A model generated the notes under the pieces. That model had not been told where the DNA came from. It saw nothing but the letters and a program-made list of their open reading frames with translations, and did no database searches. This document shows positions 34,434-45,631 of a DNA stretch of 64,000 nt, one piece after another. This DNA comes from Streptomyces sp. NBC_00464 (GTDB taxonomy: Bacteria > Actinomycetota > Actinomycetes > Streptomycetales > Streptomycetaceae). Position 1 is the stretch's first letter; every line of letters starts with the position of its first letter. The stretch spans positions 1,054,001-1,118,000 of the forward strand of contig NZ_CP107899.1 in the NCBI RefSeq assembly GCF_036013915.1. Reading direction: 5' to 3'. A program made the translations under genes and the position numbers.

Positions 34434-36251
34434 TCACCCTCGGATCTCGGCCTTCTCCGGCCCGCTGGACCGGCTCACGTTGCGGTACTCGTCCGAGTCC
34501 ACCCGCTCGAAGCGGCTGGGGACGGGGAAGTACGCGTCGAGAAAGGTCCTGACCATGTGCTCCTGGGCCTCCGGGTCGGGATGCTCGACGGTGTCGTTCA
34601 GGCAGAACGTGTCGAAGTTCCGGTGAGCGAGGAGGTTGTTCAGCCGGCGCCGGGCCTGGTCGGCGGCAAGGTCGATGTACTGGTAGCGCAGGTTCCCGGA
34701 GGTCGTACGGCCGGTGTGGAAGCCGTAGTAGTGGTGCAGGGACGAGGCGATCGGGACGTCCTCGGGTGACCGGAAGCGGGAGTGCTGGGTGCGGTGGTGG
34801 TCCTCGCTGTAAACCAGCTCGATGTCGGCGAGGATGCTGCGGCGCAGCGGATGCGGGGTGTGCTTCATCTTCTGCGCGATACGGGTGCCGAAGGACCGCT
34901 CGATCAGGGCCCGGCTGTTCTTGCCCGCCGCGTTCACCGGCAGGTCGTCCCCGTCCGCGGGACCGCTCGGGATGAGCGCCTTGGACTGGAAGAACTTGGT
35001 CAGGCCATTGGTGTGGAAGAAGCGGTCGGCGCCGAGCGGACGGCCGAAGAACACGTCGTCGTTGAGGTAGAGGAAGTGCTCGGACAGGCCGTCGATGTGG
35101 TGCAACTGGCTTTCGATGGCGTGTGAGTTGAAGGTCGGCAGCGCGGTGGGGTCCGAGAAGATCTCGCGGTGGTCGACGACCTGGAGACCCGGCGCTTCGG
35201 TGTCCAGCCAGCTGGGCACCTGCCCGGCGGTGACCAGATAGACGGTGCGGACCCAGGGTGCGTACTGGTGCAGGGAGCGCAGGGAGTAGCGCAGCTCGTC
35301 GCGGCTGGTGAAGCGCGCGTCGTTGGCCGCCTGGGCGTGCAGGGGCTGAGTCTGACCGCCCGTCCGTCCCGAGCGGACGGCGTCGCGTTCGGCGCTCCAT
35401 CGGGGGTCGGAGTCGTCGACCCAGGTGTAGACGACGTCGATGGGGAAGAGGTGGTCCTCCGACAGGGGCTGGGTGAATTCGGCAACGGTGCGCGCGCTGC
35501 CCGTGGTGTAGGCGCCGGGCACCAGGGCGAACAGGGCCTGTGGGACGGTGTGGCGGGGTGCGTCGACCGCCACGTCTTCCACCACCCGGTTGGGGCGGGG
35601 TGCCTCCAACCGGCCGTCCCGTTCCGCCCAGAACTCGAGGTCACAGCCCTGATCGGCGCCGAAGACGAGTTCCTGGGTGGGGTCGGTGACGTACCACGCG
35701 ACCCGGAGGGCGTCGTGTCGGCGCAGCTGGCGCCAGGACCTGGCGTCGTCGCCGGGTCGCATGCCCGACTCCGATTCGGAGGACCCGCCCACGTAGCCCG
35801 GAGTCTGCTCGAAGGCGATCTGGAGCATCTCCTGCGCCGACTCGCGCAGCCCGGCGGGCACCGCGACCGTCGGAACGTCATGCGTGGCGCCGCGGACACA
35901 GAAGTACTCGATCCCCCCGGCCTCCAGCGCGGCGATGAGGATGTGCAGATTGCGGGCCCGGGCAGCCCACGCCGTGGCGCCCTCCACGAGCAGGGCGTGC
36001 ATGTGCCGGCCCTTGACACGTACCACTCGGCGCATGGAACCCGCGCTGTGCCGGGGCCCGTTGCGGCGGCCGCCCATCGCCCAGACCACCGTCGCCGAAC
36101 GGACGGTGTCGACGGAGGTGAACGAGGACTTGACGGCGGAGCGCAGCGGGGCCGGCACCTTGCGGACGATGCCTCTACGCGCACCCGCCGGCACCACGGA
36201 CCGATACGCCGAAACCAGCGATCCCGCCTCCGGATTACCGGAACCGACCAC
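34434..36251 (-). CDS. Stealth family sugar-1-phosphate transferase (second copy)
   Basis: A 605-residue paralogue with the same four Stealth regions: IDVVYTWVDDSDPRW, RDELRYSLRSLHQYAPWVR, LPTFNSHAIESQLHHIDGLS with FLYLNDDVFFG, QKMKHTPHPLRRSI and DTFCLNDTVEHP. The N-terminus (SAYRSVVPAGARRGIVRKVP) resembles the short basic lead of many actinobacterial Stealth proteins, so the start is placed at GTG 36251, although an ATG at 36003 is possible. The two copies are clearly diverged, so they probably use different donors or linkages. It precedes the first Stealth gene by 44 bases, and a 328-base leader lies upstream. Confidence 0.85.
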   Translation of the reverse strand: MVGSGNPEAGSLVSAYRSVVPAGARRGIVRKVPAPLRSAVKSSFTSVDTVRSATVVWAMGGRRNGPRHSAGSMRRVVRVKGRHMHALLVEGATAWAARARNLHILIAALEAGGIEYFCVRGATHDVPTVAVPAGLRESAQEMLQIAFEQTPGYVGGSSESESGMRPGDDARSWRQLRRHDALRVAWYVTDPTQELVFGADQGCDLEFWAERDGRLEAPRPNRVVEDVAVDAPRHTVPQALFALVPGAYTTGSARTVAEFTQPLSEDHLFPIDVVYTWVDDSDPRWSAERDAVRSGRTGGQTQPLHAQAANDARFTSRDELRYSLRSLHQYAPWVRTVYLVTAGQVPSWLDTEAPGLQVVDHREIFSDPTALPTFNSHAIESQLHHIDGLSEHFLYLNDDVFFGRPLGADRFFHTNGLTKFFQSKALIPSGPADGDDLPVNAAGKNSRALIERSFGTRIAQKMKHTPHPLRRSILADIELVYSEDHHRTQHSRFRSPEDVPIASSLHHYYGFHTGRTTSGNLRYQYIDLAADQARRRLNNLLAHRNFDTFCLNDTVEHPDPEAQEHMVRTFLDAYFPVPSRFERVDSDEYRNVSRSSGPEKAEIRG

Positions 36252-36579
36252 GAGGCATCCACCACCCACGCCACTGCGGTCCAGCGTCTGCCACAACCAG
36301 CCACCACGTCGTGACCGGCCGACGGACGGTACGAGACCGAAACCTGTCATCCACCATGCAGACCGCCCCACCGAGCGGTCGTACTCGCTCACTGGCGAGC
36401 AAGTCACAGAACCTTCACATAAAAAGCAGATCAACGTCCAGCCAGAAAGGCGGACATGCGCGACATATGCCCGTGATGAATCCCACCGAGCAGCCGTACA
36501 ACCTTTTACAACTTCACGCGAACATCACATGACATCGAGGTGACGCACCGGCCGCTCGGCCCCCGGAAGGACCTTGAGG
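36252..36579. other. Leader region upstream of the Stealth-GT4-galU operon
   Basis: This 328-base gap contains no credible gene. The part from 36400 to 36540 is unusually AT-rich for the window (cttcacataaaaagcagat and acaaccttttacaacttcac), which suggests a promoter for the minus-strand operon, but no -35/-10 pair is convincing. Confidence 0.4.
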
Positions 36580-37689
36580 TCACAGCCGGTGCCAGTGCGG
36601 CGAGAGCGTGAGCCCGGGCCCCGTTTCCTGCCGGGCGACGGACAGGGACCCGTCCCGCCCGCACACCGCTACGACGACACGACCGTGTCCGTCGAGGGCC
36701 AGCGCGGGATCACCGTCGCACTCCGCGGCGGTGTCCGACCACCAGACGCCGCCCTGCTCCCCCTCGGTACCGCAGACCCCGATCAGCAGAGTGCCACCCG
36801 CCCCGCGCTGCGCGAGAACCGTGCAGTCATAGCCGTCGAGCGGGGTGCGCAGGGCCACGACGGCGCCGTCCCCGGGGGACCCGCCCACCGGCACGGGCCA
36901 GGCGCCCGCCCGATAGGAGACCACTCCCGTCCCGTTCGTATCGGTCCAGTAGTAGGTGAAGCGGTCGGGCGCCGTCTCCAGCGCCGTCACGGAACCGTCC
37001 AGCGCCTGGAACGGCAAGGGCTGAGCGATCAGCAGCGGGCCGTCCGGCTTCTCCTGGCGCCACTGCTGCGCCCCGCGATCACCGGGTGCGAAGACCTCCA
37101 CGAGTCCGCCGGAGGTCACCGACGTCACGAGTCCGGATGCGAGCCCGGACCCCTTGAGGTCCTGCCAGCCTCCCCATTTACCGCCCTTGCCCTCGCGACG
37201 CATCTGCAGTCCGCGACCCGCGTTGCGCGCGAAGACGAAGACCGACCCCTGGGCATCGACCGCTCCGGCCGGGGCGCCCGCCTTCCGCCCCTCCTCCCGG
37301 TCACGGTGGAAGTTGCCGAGGGAGCGCCATTCGGTGACGGGACGGCCGGTCTGGTACTGGACGGCGTGCACGAAGTCCACGCTCGGCCCGTCGGAACCAC
37401 GACGCTCGCGCCGCCCGAGAAAGTGCACATACGCGTTGGCACCCTGAACGACGGTCAGATCCGTCAGGTCCGCGATCGGTACGAAGTCCGGGCCGTCCCA
37501 CCGGTCACCACCCGGGCTCCGCTCGGTCCAGCGCAGGAGACCGCCGTCCGTGCGGGCGTAGAGCGTGAGCCTGCCGTCCTTCCCGAGCGGCATCCAGCGG
37601 CCCCGGGGTACTCCGCCGATCTGGTGCTTCTCGGGCGGCGGGGCGAGAGGGCGGGCAGTGCTCGCGGAGTCCGGTCCTCTTCTCCGCAT
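36580..37689 (-). CDS. Beta-propeller-like protein of unknown function (first of a tandem pair)
   Basis: A 369-residue protein without a signal peptide or membrane helix. The sequence is a run of short repeats with a Trp/Gly pattern, for example DGGLLRWTERSPGGDRWDGP and GVWWSDTAAECDGD, like lectin-type beta-propellers (PLL or fucose-binding lectin folds). It is clearly paralogous to the next gene: GRLTLYARTDGGLLRWTE compares with GRLTAYVPGDGGLRRWTE, and TPLDGYDCTVLAQRGAGG with TVLDGFDCTVLAHRGAGG. The ATG at 37689 is used; a GTG at 37701 abuts the ribosome-binding site. It sits upstream of the Stealth genes. Glycan binding is inferred from fold and context only. Confidence 0.7.
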   Translation of the reverse strand: MRRRGPDSASTARPLAPPPEKHQIGGVPRGRWMPLGKDGRLTLYARTDGGLLRWTERSPGGDRWDGPDFVPIADLTDLTVVQGANAYVHFLGRRERRGSDGPSVDFVHAVQYQTGRPVTEWRSLGNFHRDREEGRKAGAPAGAVDAQGSVFVFARNAGRGLQMRREGKGGKWGGWQDLKGSGLASGLVTSVTSGGLVEVFAPGDRGAQQWRQEKPDGPLLIAQPLPFQALDGSVTALETAPDRFTYYWTDTNGTGVVSYRAGAWPVPVGGSPGDGAVVALRTPLDGYDCTVLAQRGAGGTLLIGVCGTEGEQGGVWWSDTAAECDGDPALALDGHGRVVVAVCGRDGSLSVARQETGPGLTLSPHWHRL

Positions 37690-37875
37690 GACCCGTGACA
37701 CCCTCTCCGCTTCACCCGTTCTCCATCGAACCCACACGGGTCCGACATCATCATATGCTCAGCACCGCGCCGCCCCGGCAGGTCATCGGCACTCCGCGCC
37801 CGGTCGCTCACCGGCTCGGAGAAGTGCGCGGTGCCGGGACGGATCAGCGGCGGTACGGCAACGGGCCGAACCGCC

Positions 37876-38955
37876 TCAGAGCTCGCGCCACGGTTCGAAG
37901 CTCAGCCCCGGCCCGTCCGTCTGCCGCGCCACGCGCGGAACGCCGTCCGCACCGGTCACCGCCATCACCACCCGCCCCTGGGCATCGTGGATCAGGGCCG
38001 GAGTGGTCAGGCACGGCACTCCGGTGTCGGACCACCACACACCGTCGGCCTCCTTCTCGGTCACCCCGACGCCGACGATCGCGCAGCCGCCCGCGCCGCG
38101 ATGGGCCAGCACCGTGCAGTCGAAGCCGTCCAGGACCGTGCGGATCACTGCCGGCGCGCCCTCGCCCGGGGCGCCACCGAGGGGCATGGGCCCGGTATCG
38201 GCACGGTAGGCCACGACACCGTCGGCCGGATCGGTCCCGTAGTACGTCGTACTGCCGGGGGCCGTCTCCAGTGCGGCCGGCGAGCCGGGCGTCAACGTGA
38301 CGCCCAGGCGCTCGGACCCGCCCCAGCGGCCGCCGGGCTCCGCCTGCTGCCAGTGCAGCGCTCCCTCGTCCGTCGCGGCGAGGACCGTGACGCATCCGGA
38401 GTCGAGCGCGACCACGGCGGGATCACCTTTGATGTTCTTGCCGTGCAGGACTCCCCAGACACCCCATCTGCCGCCGGGCTTCTCCCGGAGCAACCTCATG
38501 CCGCCGTCCCCGTCGCGCACGGCGATGTGCAGCTCGCCGGGCCGGCTGACGACGGCGACGGGCGCACCGAGGGGGCCACCCCGGTGGCCTTCCTTGTGCG
38601 GGGTGCCCAACGGGTGCCAGGCAGAAGGGGGGCGGCCCGTCTGGTACTGGATCGCGTGCACGATGTCGACGGTGACGCCGCCGTCGGCCGCGGTCCGTTC
38701 ACGGCGGCCGACGAAGTGCACGTAAGCCTCGGTGGTCTGCGTCACGGCCAGATGCGTGAGACGCGGCCCCGGCACGACGTCCGGGGCACCCCATCCGGGT
38801 CCGCCGGGGCGGGTCTCGGTCCAGCGCCGCAGACCGCCGTCGCCGGGGACGTACGCAGTGAGCCTGCCGTCCTTCCCCCGGGTGAGCCAGATACCGCGCA
38901 GCGCCTCGGTTTCAGGCACGACCTTCGAGGTCGCACGGGCATCCTGTCCGGGCAT
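37876..38955 (-). CDS. Beta-propeller-like protein of unknown function (second of a tandem pair)
   Basis: A 359-residue paralogue of the previous gene with the same repeat layout (TQTTEAYVHFVGRRERTA compares with VQGANAYVHFLGRRERRG) and the same ending style (GPGLSFEPWREL against GPGLTLSPHWHRL). There is no export signal, so it should be cytoplasmic unless an unusual route is used. It is divergent from the LCP gene across a 306-base region. Tandem duplication within a polymer-synthesis cluster suggests a glycan-recognition or assembly role, but no function is known to me. Confidence 0.7.
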   Translation of the reverse strand: MPGQDARATSKVVPETEALRGIWLTRGKDGRLTAYVPGDGGLRRWTETRPGGPGWGAPDVVPGPRLTHLAVTQTTEAYVHFVGRRERTAADGGVTVDIVHAIQYQTGRPPSAWHPLGTPHKEGHRGGPLGAPVAVVSRPGELHIAVRDGDGGMRLLREKPGGRWGVWGVLHGKNIKGDPAVVALDSGCVTVLAATDEGALHWQQAEPGGRWGGSERLGVTLTPGSPAALETAPGSTTYYGTDPADGVVAYRADTGPMPLGGAPGEGAPAVIRTVLDGFDCTVLAHRGAGGCAIVGVGVTEKEADGVWWSDTGVPCLTTPALIHDAQGRVVMAVTGADGVPRVARQTDGPGLSFEPWREL

Positions 38956-39261
38956 GATCTGCGATCACCTTTCCGAAAACCGGCTTCCGACATCTCGTAC
39001 AATGTTTCGAAGCTGTCATCCTAAAGCCCCGGCGCGGAGGCCTCCCCCCAGGCCTCACCGGCGTACGATCCACCGCCGCTCCCCGGCTCCGCCGTCCGCT
39101 CCGCCGTGTCACAGTCACGCCACAGACTTCGTACGTACACCAGAGCGACTGTCTATAGTGCTCACTCATCAGCAAACCGCGGACCGGCTCCACCCCCCAC
39201 CCGAGTCCCACCCCATCACCTGCGCCCCGACCAGGCCATAAGTTGTGAGGACTCACTCAGG
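38956..39261. other. Divergent intergenic region between the propeller genes and the LCP gene
   Basis: No gene is supported in these 306 bases. Part of the region is AT-richer (cttccgacatctcgtacaat; ctgtctatagtgctcactc). TATAGT at 39154-39159 could be a -10 element for the LCP gene, with no clear -35. Confidence 0.35.
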
Positions 39262-40359
39262 ATGAGCCAAGACGCCATCACGCCCGGACACCAAAGCCCC
39301 CCGGAGAACCCTTCCCGCGGGCGCAAGCGTGTGCGGACACGGGGCCAGCGCATACGCCGGGCCATCCTGCTGTCCGTTCTGGTTCTCGTCATCGCGGCGG
39401 GCGGCACCGGCTACTGGCTGTACAGCCAACTGGACGGGAACATCAAGGGTGTCGACATCGACAAGGCCCTTGGCGACGACCGCCCCGAGAAGCTCCCGAC
39501 CAGCGGACAGAACCTCCTGGTCCTCGGCTCGGACTCGCGCGCCGGGGCCGAGAACAAGGAGCTGGGCGGCGGCGGTGCCGTCAGCGGCGCCCGGTCCGAC
39601 ACGGCGATGGTCGTGCACATCCCCGAGGGCCGCAGCAAGGCCGTCGCCATCTCCATCCCCCGCGACACCCTGGTGACCCGGCCCGAGTGCACCAAGGCCG
39701 ACGGGACCGAGGTGCCCTCCGCGGACCGCCGGATGTTCAACTCCGTCTACTCCCAGGTCGGTCCGGCCTGTGTGGTCAAGACCGTCGAGAAGATGTCCGG
39801 TGTCCGGATCGACCACTACCTGGAGATCAACTTCGCCGGGTTCAAGGACCTCGTCGACGCCATCGGCGGTGTCACCGTGGATGTGCCGCAGGACATCCAC
39901 GACAAGTCCTCCGGGCTCGACCTGACCGCCGGACCCCACAAGCTCAACGGCACGGAGTCCCTGTCCTACGTCCGCACCCGCCACGGCATCGGCGACGGCA
40001 GCGACCTCGGCCGCATCGGGCTCCAGCAGCAGTTCCTGCTCGCCCTGCTGAGCGAGGTCAAGTCCCAGGACCTGCTGGGCAGTCCGACCAGCGCCTACAA
40101 GATCGCCAACTCCGCGACCAAGTCGCTGACCACGGACGAGGGCCTGGCCTCGCTCAAGTCGCTCACGGAGTTCGCCCGTTCGATGAACGGCGTCGACCCG
40201 GGTTCGATGGAGACCATCATGCTCCCCGTCGCGTACGACAAGATCGACCCGAACCGGGTGATCGCCGCACAGCCGCAGGCCGGCACGCTCTGGAAGGCGA
40301 TCCGCGAGGACGCCACGATCCCCGAGTCCGCCAAGAAGTCCCCCGCCACCGGCGGCTGA
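39262..40359 (+). CDS. LytR-CpsA-Psr (LCP) family glycopolymer-peptidoglycan ligase
   Basis: Membrane-anchored enzyme that transfers lipid-linked glycopolymers to peptidoglycan. The protein is 365 residues with a basic cytoplasmic lead (residues 1-35), one membrane helix (ILLSVLVLVIAAGGTGYWLY) and an extracytoplasmic LCP domain. Conserved active-site segments are LVLGSDSRAG, ARSDTAMVVHI, AISIPRDTLV and the late SYVRTRHGIGDGSDLGR with catalytic arginines. ATG 39262 is chosen because the earlier open frame adds an unrelated Pro-rich stretch. Its neighbours are Stealth and GT4 genes, so the probable substrate is the phosphoglycan made by that cluster. Confidence 0.9.
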   Translation: MSQDAITPGHQSPPENPSRGRKRVRTRGQRIRRAILLSVLVLVIAAGGTGYWLYSQLDGNIKGVDIDKALGDDRPEKLPTSGQNLLVLGSDSRAGAENKELGGGGAVSGARSDTAMVVHIPEGRSKAVAISIPRDTLVTRPECTKADGTEVPSADRRMFNSVYSQVGPACVVKTVEKMSGVRIDHYLEINFAGFKDLVDAIGGVTVDVPQDIHDKSSGLDLTAGPHKLNGTESLSYVRTRHGIGDGSDLGRIGLQQQFLLALLSEVKSQDLLGSPTSAYKIANSATKSLTTDEGLASLKSLTEFARSMNGVDPGSMETIMLPVAYDKIDPNRVIAAQPQAGTLWKAIREDATIPESAKKSPATGG

Positions 40360-40375
40360 CACAACCGTCGACAGA

Positions 40376-40411
40376 ACGGCCCCGCCGGCCCGGAAGGGCA
40401 GGCGGGGCCGT
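40376..40411. terminator. Bidirectional hairpin after the LCP gene
   Basis: ACGGCCCCGCC and GGCGGGGCCGT form an 11-base stem with a 14-base loop, between the convergent LCP and permease stops. Confidence 0.65.
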
Positions 40412-40416
40412 CGGCG

Positions 40417-41922
<1,506 letters not shown>

Positions 41923-42020
41923 CGGCGTACCTCCACGCACTCGTCGTGCCCGCCATGATTCGGACCCGGCCGCTCCCCGGCCGCCCGCAGCACGCCGCGC
42001 ACGGCGTTATTTCACGCGAA

Positions 42021-42062
42021 TGGGCCGGTCGGACCACCCGTACAGGGTGGGCGACCGGCCCA
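42021..42062. terminator. Two-part hairpin after dxs
   Basis: TGGGCCGGTCG pairs with CGACCGGCCCA and, inside it, CCACCC pairs with GGGTGG around GTACA. It lies 24 bases beyond the dxs stop in the dxs direction. Confidence 0.75.
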
Positions 42063-42085
42063 ATCGGAGTGCGACGGTGTGCGGG

Positions 42086-44056
42086 TCAGTCCCGGACCGG
42101 CGCCACCACGGAGCGGCTGTCCGCGTCGTCGTAGCGGCCGTCGAGCCTGGCGACCAGGCCGGTGACCTGACGGGCGATGTCCGGCGCGGTCAGCCCGATC
42201 TCGGCCATGACCTCCTTGCGGGAGGCGTGGTCGAGGAAGACCGGCGGAATGCCGAAGTCCCGCAGCGGTACGTCGACGTCGGCGTCGCGCAGCGCCTGGG
42301 CGACGGCGGAGCCGACACCGCCGGCCCTGCTGTTGTCCTCGACGGTGACGACGACCCGGTGCTTCGCCGCGAGCGGGGCCATGGCCTCGTCCACGGGCTT
42401 GACCCAGCGCGGGTCCACGACCGTGGTCGAGATGCCCTGGGCATCGAGCAGGTCCGCGATCTCCAGGCACATCGGGGCGAGCGCCCCGATGGAGACGAGC
42501 AGGACATCCGGCCTGGCGGCGGCCGGCTTGCGGAGCACGTCCATGCCGCCGACCGTGCCGACGGCCTTGACCGACGGGCCGACCGCGCCCTTGGAGAAGC
42601 GGACGACCGTCGGCGCGTCGTCGACCTCGACGGCCTCGCGCAGCTGGGCGCGGACCTGGTCGGCGTCGCGCGGGGCGGCGATCCGGAGCGTCGGCACGCA
42701 CTGCAGGATCGACATGTCCCACATGCCGTTGTGCGAGGCGCCGTCCGTACCGGTGACCCCGGCCCGGTCGAGGACGAACGTCACACCGCACTTGTGCAGG
42801 GCGACGTCCATCAGGACCTGGTCGAAGGCGCGGTTGAGGAAGGTGGCGTACACGGCGAAGACCGGGTGCAGACCGCCGGTGGCGAGGCCCGCCGCGGAGA
42901 CCGCGGCGTGCTGCTCGGCGATGCCGACGTCGTAGATCCGGTCCGGGAAGGCCTTCTCGAACTTGGTCAGGCCGACCGGCTGGAGCATGGCCGCGGTGAT
43001 CGCGACGATGTCCTCGCGCTCCTTGCCGAGCTTGACCATCTCCTCGCCGAACACGGAGGTCCAGTCGAGGCCGGAGGTGGCGACGGGCAGGCCGGTGTCG
43101 GGGTGGATCTTGCCGACGGCGTGGAAGCGGTCGGCCTCGTCGAGCAGCGCCGGGGTGTAGCCGCGGCCCTTCTCCGTGAGGCAGTGCACGATCACGGGTC
43201 CGCCGAACCGCTTGGCGCGCTGGAGCGCGGACTCCAGGGCCTCCAGGTCGTGGCCGTCGATCGGGCCCACGTACTTCAGGCCGAGGTCCTCGAACATGCC
43301 CTGCGGGGCGATGAAGTCCTTGAGGCCCTTCTTGGCGCCGTGCAGCGTCTCGTACAGCGGCTTCCCGACGACGGGGGTGCGCTCCAACAGGTCCTTGCCG
43401 CGGGCCAGGAAGCGCTCGTAGCCGTCCGTGGTGCGCAGGGTCGCCAGGTGGTTGGCGAGGCCGCCGATGGTCGGGGCGTAGGAGCGCTCGTTGTCGTTGA
43501 CGACGATGACGAGGGGGCGGTCCTTGGCGGCGGCGATGTTGTTCAGCGCCTCCCAGGCCATGCCGCCGGTGAGGGCTCCGTCACCGATGACCGCGACGAC
43601 GTGGTCGTCCTTGCCCAGCACCTCGTTGGCCTTGGCGAGGCCGTCGGCCCAGCCGAGCACGGTGGAGGCGTGCGAGTTCTCGATGATGTCGTGCTCGGAC
43701 TCGGCACGCGAGGGGTAGCCGGAGAGGCCGCCCTTGCTCTTGAGCTTCGAGAAGTCCTGGCGGCCGGTGAGGAGCTTGTGCACATAGCTCTGGTGGCCGG
43801 TGTCGAAGAGGACCTTGTCCTTCGGCGAGTCGAAGACCCGGTGCAGGGCGATGGTCAGCTCGACCACGCCCAGGTTGGGCCCGAGGTGTCCGCCGGTCTT
43901 GGAGACGGCGTCGACGAGGAAGGTCCGGATCTCTTCGGCGAGCTGCTCCAGCTGCTCGGGGGTGAGCCGGTCCAGGTCACGCGGTCCGCCGATGCGGGCC
44001 AGCAGATCCCATCCCTCGCCCGTCACCGCCTGACGCGCTTCGCGCGGCTGTGTCAC
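42086..44056 (-). CDS. dxs: 1-deoxy-D-xylulose-5-phosphate synthase
   Basis: First enzyme of the MEP isoprenoid pathway; condenses pyruvate with glyceraldehyde-3-phosphate using thiamine diphosphate. The 656-residue length is standard. [13 protein letters not shown], the ThDP/Mg motif [16 protein letters not shown], the transketolase pyrimidine-domain segment [18 protein letters not shown] (Glu for the cofactor), and [18 protein letters not shown] are all present. The GTG at 44056 lies 4 bases after AAGGAGG. It is monocistronic, flanked by hairpins on both sides. Confidence 0.96.
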   Translation of the reverse strand: MTQPREARQAVTGEGWDLLARIGGPRDLDRLTPEQLEQLAEEIRTFLVDAVSKTGGHLGPNLGVVELTIALHRVFDSPKDKVLFDTGHQSYVHKLLTGRQDFSKLKSKGGLSGYPSRAESEHDIIENSHASTVLGWADGLAKANEVLGKDDHVVAVIGDGALTGGMAWEALNNIAAAKDRPLVIVVNDNERSYAPTIGGLANHLATLRTTDGYERFLARGKDLLERTPVVGKPLYETLHGAKKGLKDFIAPQGMFEDLGLKYVGPIDGHDLEALESALQRAKRFGGPVIVHCLTEKGRGYTPALLDEADRFHAVGKIHPDTGLPVATSGLDWTSVFGEEMVKLGKEREDIVAITAAMLQPVGLTKFEKAFPDRIYDVGIAEQHAAVSAAGLATGGLHPVFAVYATFLNRAFDQVLMDVALHKCGVTFVLDRAGVTGTDGASHNGMWDMSILQCVPTLRIAAPRDADQVRAQLREAVEVDDAPTVVRFSKGAVGPSVKAVGTVGGMDVLRKPAAARPDVLLVSIGALAPMCLEIADLLDAQGISTTVVDPRWVKPVDEAMAPLAAKHRVVVTVEDNSRAGGVGSAVAQALRDADVDVPLRDFGIPPVFLDHASRKEVMAEIGLTAPDIARQVTGLVARLDGRYDDADSRSVVAPVRD

Positions 44057-44111
44057 CGTGCCTCCTTGCGATTGTGCTGGTCGAGCATGCCGATCCGATG
44101 AGTCTAACGGC

Positions 44112-44158
44112 CTCCCTCCCGGCAGGGCGCGGGCGCCCGACGCCCTGCCGGGAGGGAG
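44112..44158. terminator. Perfect 18-base hairpin between xylH and dxs
   Basis: CTCCCTCCCGGCAGGGCG and CGCCCTGCCGGGAGGGAG pair exactly with an 11-base loop. It is the strongest of three hairpins downstream of xylH and protects dxs from read-through. Confidence 0.75.
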
Positions 44159-44231
44159 TCCGTGATGTTCCGCCCGCCCACTCGGACATCGGGCGTGCGT
44201 GTGCCGGCCCACCCCTGGCCGCCACGTGACA

Positions 44232-44264
44232 GTGCCCGGCGCCCTGGAAAGAGGCGTCGGGCAC
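44232..44264. terminator. Hairpin downstream of xylH (second of three)
   Basis: GTGCCCGGCGCC pairs with GGCGTCGGGCAC (one G-U pair) around CTGGAAAGA. Confidence 0.55.
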
Positions 44265-44281
44265 GGTCGGGCGTTGCGTGT

Positions 44282-44305
44282 CACCGGGCCCCGCCGGGCC
44301 CGGTG
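44282..44305. terminator. Hairpin directly after the xylH stop
   Basis: CACCGGGCCC and GGGCCCGGTG form a perfect 10-base stem with a CGCC loop, 3 bases past the stop codon. Confidence 0.6.
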
Positions 44306-44308
44306 AGG

Positions 44309-45631
44309 TTACGCGCGGCCTGCGGTCTTCTGCGTACGGCGGGAGACCGAGTCGATGACCACGGCGGCGAGGAGAACCGCGCCGGTGATCATGTACTGCA
44401 CGGCGTTGGCCATGCCGATCATGTTCAGGCCCTGCTGGATCGACTGGATGACGATCATGCCCAGGAGCGCGGACCAGACCTTGCCCCGGCCACCGAAGAG
44501 GCTGGTGCCACCGATGACGGCGGCCGCGATGACCAGCATCAGGGTGTTGCCGCCGCCGACGCTCTTGGTCGCACCGCCGGAGAGGCTGGCGATGAAGAGG
44601 CCGCCGAAGGCGCCCAGCGTGCCCGAGAGCGCGAAGACGGTGATCCGGATGCGGTCGACGCTGATACCGGCGCGGCGCGCGGCCTCCGGGCTGCCGCCGA
44701 CCGCGAAGACCTGACGGCCGAAGGTCGTACGGCGGGCCACGAAGTCCGCGATGACGAGCACGGCGAGGAAGAGCACCAGGGCCAGCGGGAGACCGCGGGC
44801 GCCGGCCGGCTCGTTCAGGACGTACGCGACGACGAAGCACAGGACGGCGACGACACCGGTGCGCAGCACGATCTCGGCGATCGGGCGGGCGGGCAGGCCC
44901 GCGCCCTTACGACGCTTGCTGTCCACCAGGAGGGAGGCCGCGTACGCGACGACGGCGACTACGGCGAGCCCGTAGCCGACGCCCTTGTCCTCGAAGAAGT
45001 AGTTGGTGAGGTTCTCGACGACACTGCCGGACGGCGTGTTGATCGAGCCCTCGCCACCCATCAGCCAGTCCTGCAGACCGCTCCAGCCGAGGAAGCCGGC
45101 CAGGGTGACGACGAAGGCCGGCACCCCGATCTTGGCGAAGAAGAAGCCGTGCAGGGCGCCCAGTGCCGTACCGGCGAGGATGGCGGTGACGATCGCCAGC
45201 CACTCGGGCCAGCCGTGGTTGACGTTGAGCACGGCCCAGGTCGCCGCGCCGACGCCCGCGACGGAACCGACCGACAGGTCGATCTCGCCGAGCAGCAGCA
45301 CGAAGACGATGCCGACCGCCATGATGCCGAGGCCGGAGCTGTAGACGGCGATGTTGGCGACGGAGCTGGCGGAGAGGAAGTTGCTGTTCTGGAGCTGGAA
45401 GACGATCGCGATGACGATCAGGCCGACGAAGACCGGCAGCGAGCCGAGCTCTCCGCCGCGCACCTTGCGGGTGAACTCCGACCAGTAGCCCTTGAAGCCC
45501 TCCTCACGTATGAGGAGACGCGGGTCCACTGCGGGGATCGGGGCCGCGGACTGCTCGGCCTGGGCCGGCACCGTGGCGGATTTCTCGACCTTCTCGGTGG
45601 AAGGCCCGGGGGTCTTGGCGAGGTCGCTCAC
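44309..45631 (-). CDS. xylH: Sugar ABC transporter permease (CUT2, xylose-type)
   Basis: Inner-membrane subunit of a CUT2 monosaccharide importer, 440 residues with about 10-12 membrane helices after a 55-residue cytoplasmic lead. GEIDLSVGSVAGVGAATWA is the CUT2 (RbsC/XylH) family signature, and GGSPEAARRAGISVDRIRI is the cytoplasmic loop that contacts the ATPase. The GTG at 45631 overlaps the xylG stop as GTGA. The xylFGH name follows the S. coelicolor locus beside rok7B7; xylose is the expected but unproven substrate. Confidence 0.9.
   Translation of the reverse strand: MSDLAKTPGPSTEKVEKSATVPAQAEQSAAPIPAVDPRLLIREEGFKGYWSEFTRKVRGGELGSLPVFVGLIVIAIVFQLQNSNFLSASSVANIAVYSSGLGIMAVGIVFVLLLGEIDLSVGSVAGVGAATWAVLNVNHGWPEWLAIVTAILAGTALGALHGFFFAKIGVPAFVVTLAGFLGWSGLQDWLMGGEGSINTPSGSVVENLTNYFFEDKGVGYGLAVVAVVAYAASLLVDSKRRKGAGLPARPIAEIVLRTGVVAVLCFVVAYVLNEPAGARGLPLALVLFLAVLVIADFVARRTTFGRQVFAVGGSPEAARRAGISVDRIRITVFALSGTLGAFGGLFIASLSGGATKSVGGGNTLMLVIAAAVIGGTSLFGGRGKVWSALLGMIVIQSIQQGLNMIGMANAVQYMITGAVLLAAVVIDSVSRRTQKTAGRA

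Noticed and set aside
34381..35400. Very long first-Stealth reading frame reaching 35400
   Set aside because: It overlaps the second Stealth gene completely; the upstream extension is Arg/Pro-rich antiframe text.
37739..37875. Possible extra small gene between the two propeller genes
   Set aside because: No frame with a start, ribosome-binding site and Streptomyces codon bias is present; it looks like a leader or spacer.
42086..44056. dxs as part of a secondary-metabolite terpenoid cluster
   Set aside because: It is alone, flanked by terminators and in its conserved core position; no terpene synthase or prenyltransferase is nearby.
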